Shown here one piece after another: positions 7,177-9,679 of a stretch of 9,679 nucleotides of DNA. The notes under the pieces are model-generated. The model was not told where the DNA came from and searched no databases. It was given only the letters and a program-made list of their open reading frames with translations. The first letter of the stretch is position 1. Each line of letters begins with the position of its first letter. Origin of the DNA: Methyloceanibacter sp. (lineage in GTDB: Bacteria > Pseudomonadota > Alphaproteobacteria > Rhizobiales > Methyloligellaceae); assembly GCA_022865725.1 (NCBI GenBank), contig JALHTP010000403.1:1-9679 (forward strand). The letters are read 5' to 3'. The translations under genes were made by a program, and so were the position numbers.

Positions 7177-7652
7177 GAGTCGCGCGGCGTGTCGGCAAGA
7201 ACCGAGGCTGTGAGCGCGGCGAAGCCGGCGAGCTCCACCGCCGCGATGATCGCCTGGCCCCACTCCCAGCGGGAGCGATAGTCGGTCCAGTCGGCCGGCA
7301 CAGGTCCGTTGAGCCATTTCGCCAGCTCGACATTGACGGGATAGACCAGCACCCACCACAGCACGAGGCCGAGCGCGAACAGGAGCGCGGCGATAGACGC
7401 GAGCGCGAAGCCCGGCCTGCCATGCTCGCGCACGAAATAAGCGAGCAGCGCCAGCGCGACCATGCAAGAAATTTCGATCACCGCGCCGATCGAGCCGAAC
7501 ATGGCAGAGAGCCCGCCTTGCACCGTCGAGCCGACCCAAAGATATTGGTCCCAGCCCATGCGCGAAGGCAGCTGCATCAGATGGCCAAAGCTTAAGCCAA
7601 GCGTCAGCGCCGCGAGCATGACAGCAACGAATCGGGTGGCTTTGAGCAGCAT
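7173..7652 (-). CDS. DUF1772-like (anthrone-oxygenase-family) four-helix membrane protein
   Basis: From ATG at 7652 the protein has 159 residues and about four membrane segments: roughly 7-28, 50-73, 81-104 and 133-153. Between the last two lies NGPVPADWTDYRSRWEWGQA; the W..YR..WEW pattern together with the helix layout resembles DUF1772 proteins. That family includes fungal anthrone oxygenases, but most bacterial members have no known function, so no reaction is assigned. The frame is open 48 bases further, to an ATG at 7700, but that start would overlap the permease gene by 35 bases. The 7652 start follows the permease stop by 13 bases and has AGGAG just before it, so it is preferred. It is the last gene of the minus-strand export operon and may be co-transcribed without sharing a function. 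Its TAG stop is inside the inverted-repeat element. Confidence 0.75.
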   Translation of the reverse strand: MLLKATRFVAVMLAALTLGLSFGHLMQLPSRMGWDQYLWVGSTVQGGLSAMFGSIGAVIEISCMVALALLAYFVREHGRPGFALASIAALLFALGLVLWWVLVYPVNVELAKWLNGPVPADWTDYRSRWEWGQAIIAAVELAGFAALTASVLADTPRDS

Positions 7653-7665
7653 GTCTCCTGCTACC

Positions 7666-8838
7666 TCAATCCAGCGTGCGACGGAAGCGGTACAGCGCAA
7701 GCCCCATGGCCACGATCATGAAGATGAACAGCGCCGCCGCGTCGATCTGCATGTCGGTGAAGCCGTTCCCTTTCAGCATGATGCCGCGCACGATGCGGAT
7801 GAAATGCGTGAGCGGCAGCACCTCGCCGATCGCTTGCGCCCAGTGCGGCATGCCGCGGAACGGGAACATGAAGCCCGACAGGAGAATATTCGGCAGGAAG
7901 AAGAAGAACGTCATCTGCACCGCCTGCAACTGGTTCTGCGCGACGGTGGAGAAAGTATAGCCGACGGCAAGGTTGGAGGCGGCGAACAGCGTCGACAGCG
8001 CGACGAGGAGTGTAACGCTGCCGAGGATCGGCACGCCGAAAATATAGTGTGCGGCACTAAGGATGATGGTCATCTGCACGAAGCCGATCAACACGAAAGG
8101 GGCGATCTTGCCGAGCATGATCTCAATCGGCTTGATCGGCATGGACAGCAGGCTCTCCATGGTGCCGCGCTCGATCTCGCGTGTCACGGCGAGCGCGGTG
8201 AACATCATCATGGTCATGGTCAGCACCACGCCAAGCAGGCCGGGCACGATGTTGTATTGAGTGATGCCTTCGGGGTTGTAGCGGCGCTGCAGCGTAACCT
8301 CGAAGGGCGCCGGCGTGCTCTTCACTTCGGCATCTGGTCCGCGCAACTCCCGCCTGAGCGCGGTGCCGACCACGCCTTGCACGGCTGAGATCGCGGTGCC
8401 GGTCGCCACGGGATCGGTGGCGTCGGCAATTACCAGGATGGCGGGGCGGTCACCCCGCCTCACGTCGCGCTCGAAGCTTGCCGGGATTTCGATGCCGAAT
8501 TGTACTTTGCCCGAGCGGATCAGCCGGTCCATCTCGTCGGGATCGCGCACCTGCTCCTTGAAGTCGAAATAGTCCGTGTTCTCGAGCGCGGCGAGGACGG
8601 CGCGGGTCAAGGGGCCCGAATCGCGGGTCAGCACAACCGCGGGCATGTGCTTGGGATCGGTGTTGATGGCGTAGCCGAACAGCGTGAGCTGCAGGATCGG
8701 CACGAAGATCATGGTGGCGAAGGTCATGCGGTCGCGCCGCATCTGCACGAACTCCTTGACGATCATCGCCCACGTGCGCCGGAAGAAGCCGGGATCGCGA
8801 CGCTCGGCCTCGATACCGTTGTGAGCCACCGCGCTCAC
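7666..8838 (-). CDS. ABC-2 type transporter permease, YbhS/YbhR/YhhJ-like
   Basis: This 390-residue inner-membrane protein forms the channel of an ATP-driven exporter. The architecture is that of the ABC2_membrane_3 type. A cytoplasmic N-terminus with the FxRRTWAMIVKEFVQMRRD pattern is followed by helix 1 at about 38-58, a large extracytoplasmic domain at about 59-195, and five more helices near 197-217, 243-265, 273-295, 308-328 and 365-384. The sequence EIERGTMESLL at 221-231, just after helix 2, is characteristic of the family. Family members export drugs, cations or other small compounds; the substrate here is unknown. The start is GTG at 8838, overlapping the ATPase stop in a GTGA arrangement, with AAGGA nine bases upstream. 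Overlap implies translational coupling and a shared complex, probably as a homodimer or with a second permease outside the window. Confidence 0.92.
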   Translation of the reverse strand: MSAVAHNGIEAERRDPGFFRRTWAMIVKEFVQMRRDRMTFATMIFVPILQLTLFGYAINTDPKHMPAVVLTRDSGPLTRAVLAALENTDYFDFKEQVRDPDEMDRLIRSGKVQFGIEIPASFERDVRRGDRPAILVIADATDPVATGTAISAVQGVVGTALRRELRGPDAEVKSTPAPFEVTLQRRYNPEGITQYNIVPGLLGVVLTMTMMMFTALAVTREIERGTMESLLSMPIKPIEIMLGKIAPFVLIGFVQMTIILSAAHYIFGVPILGSVTLLVALSTLFAASNLAVGYTFSTVAQNQLQAVQMTFFFFLPNILLSGFMFPFRGMPHWAQAIGEVLPLTHFIRIVRGIMLKGNGFTDMQIDAAALFIFMIVAMGLALYRFRRTLD

Positions 8839-9679
8839 GCGAAATTATCCTTGGACTTGTCCATCAGCAGGATGAACACGTCCTCCAGGGAAGGCTCCCC
8901 GCGCGTCCAGCGATGCGCCCCGTCGGCCTTCTTGGCGGCGGCGATGGCCGCGTCGAGCGCGCGCTTGTTGCGGCCTGAGACATGCAGCTCGGTACCGAAC
9001 GGCGCTACCATGTCGACGCCGTCGCGAGCTTGAAGGGTCGTGGCGAGGTGGTGCAAATCAGGGCCGGCCACGATCCACGTGCTGAGCTTCGACTGGTCGA
9101 CCACCTTCCTCGCGGTGCCCTTGGCGAGCAGCTCGCCAAAAGCGATGTAAGCGATCTCGTGACAGCGCTCGGCCTCGTCCATGTAATGGGTGGAGACAAG
9201 CACGGTGATGCCGTCTGCGGCGAGATTGTGGATCTCGTCCCAGAACTCGCGCCGCGCCTTGGGGTCGACGCCCGCCGTCGGCTCATCGAGAAGAAGGAGC
9301 TTCGGCTGCGGCAGGATGCAGGCGCCGAGCGCGAGCCGCTGCTTCCAGCCGCCGGACAGCTCGCCGGCCAGCTGGTCGGCGCGGGTCGAGAGCCCGAGCC
9401 GCCCGATCGCCTCCCTGGCCGCCTGGCGCGGGTCGGGCACGCCATAGATGCGGGCGACGAATTCGAGATTCTCGCGAATGGAAAGATCGGCGTAGAGACT
9501 GAAGCGCTGCGTCATGTAGCCGACATTGCGCTTGATCTCGTCGGACTGAGTGCGAATGTCGTAGCCGAGGCAGGTGCCCTGCCCTGCGTCCGGCGTCAGC
9601 AGCCCGCAGATCAACCGCAGCGTCGTGGTCTTGCCGCTGCCGTTTGGCCCGAGAAAGCCGTAGATCTCGCCCTTCGGCA
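8835..9679 (-). CDS. ABC transporter ATP-binding protein, N-terminus cut by window edge
   Basis: The ATPase that drives the adjacent permease. The frame stays open to the right edge, giving 280 visible residues; numbering starts at the codon ending at 9677. Walker A GPNGSGKTT is at 10-18, a Q-loop Gln at about 57, the signature LSGGW at 107-111 (with Trp where Gln is usual), Walker B LLLLDEP at 127-133, and the H-loop His at about 164 in STHYMDEAE. A C-terminal tail follows, ending PSLEDVFILLMDKSKDNFA, as in YbhF/YhhG- and CcmA-like exporter ATPases. A TTG at 9614 that could be read as a start lies after Walker A and would destroy the domain, so the gene continues beyond the window. Because YbhF-type proteins carry two nucleotide-binding domains and this is the C-terminal type, a second domain may lie upstream; this cannot be seen here. 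Confidence 0.93.
   Translation of the reverse strand, partial: PKGEIYGFLGPNGSGKTTTLRLICGLLTPDAGQGTCLGYDIRTQSDEIKRNVGYMTQRFSLYADLSIRENLEFVARIYGVPDPRQAAREAIGRLGLSTRADQLAGELSGGWKQRLALGACILPQPKLLLLDEPTAGVDPKARREFWDEIHNLAADGITVLVSTHYMDEAERCHEIAYIAFGELLAKGTARKVVDQSKLSTWIVAGPDLHHLATTLQARDGVDMVAPFGTELHVSGRNKRALDAAIAAAKKADGAHRWTRGEPSLEDVFILLMDKSKDNFA

Noticed and set aside
7462..8388. Plus-strand open frame (308 codons) opposite the permease and the DUF1772-like gene
   Set aside because: The minus strand encodes clear membrane helices and an ABC-2 family motif. The plus-strand product is His/Glu/Arg-rich, as expected when hydrophobic codons are read in antisense.
9612..9614. TTG at 9614 as the start of the ABC ATPase
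   Set aside because: The same frame continues to the right edge and encodes Walker A; a start here would remove the nucleotide-binding loop.

Overview
The window reads as a chromosomal segment of a GC-rich alphaproteobacterium, most likely a Hyphomicrobiales (Rhizobiales) member. The grounds are the sucA-sucB-(insert)-lpd gene order, the close fit of the three enzyme sequences to alphaproteobacterial 2-oxoglutarate dehydrogenase subunits, and an inverted-repeat element of a type I recall as common in Bradyrhizobium and its relatives. Genus cannot be decided from the sequence alone. All genes have similar GC-rich codon use by eye, and nothing looks like a recently acquired island.

Plus strand, 1-7080: a central-metabolism operon. 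The 2-oxoglutarate dehydrogenase E1 gene (sucA) enters from the left edge without its first codons. It is followed by E2 dihydrolipoyl succinyltransferase (sucB), then a secreted caspase-like (peptidase C14) protein with two tandem C-terminal repeats, then E3 dihydrolipoyl dehydrogenase (lpd). E1, E2 and E3 together form the TCA-cycle complex that converts 2-oxoglutarate, CoA and NAD+ to succinyl-CoA, CO2 and NADH. The caspase-like gene lies between E2 and E3, on the same strand and only 16 bases before lpd. It is the most unusual item in the window.

Between the two gene blocks, 7089-7176: two arms of a palindromic repeat in inverted orientation fill the gap between convergent genes. They probably act as a bidirectional transcription end and supply the stop codon of the gene on the right.

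Minus strand, 9679-7173: an ABC-2 type export operon read right to left. An ATPase runs off the right edge without its first residues. A YbhS/YbhR/YhhJ-like permease overlaps it by four bases, and a four-helix DUF1772-like membrane protein follows 13 bases later. The substrate cannot be told from sequence.

There is no stretch longer than 100 bases without a gene. No tRNA, rRNA, CRISPR array, insertion sequence or prophage gene was seen.
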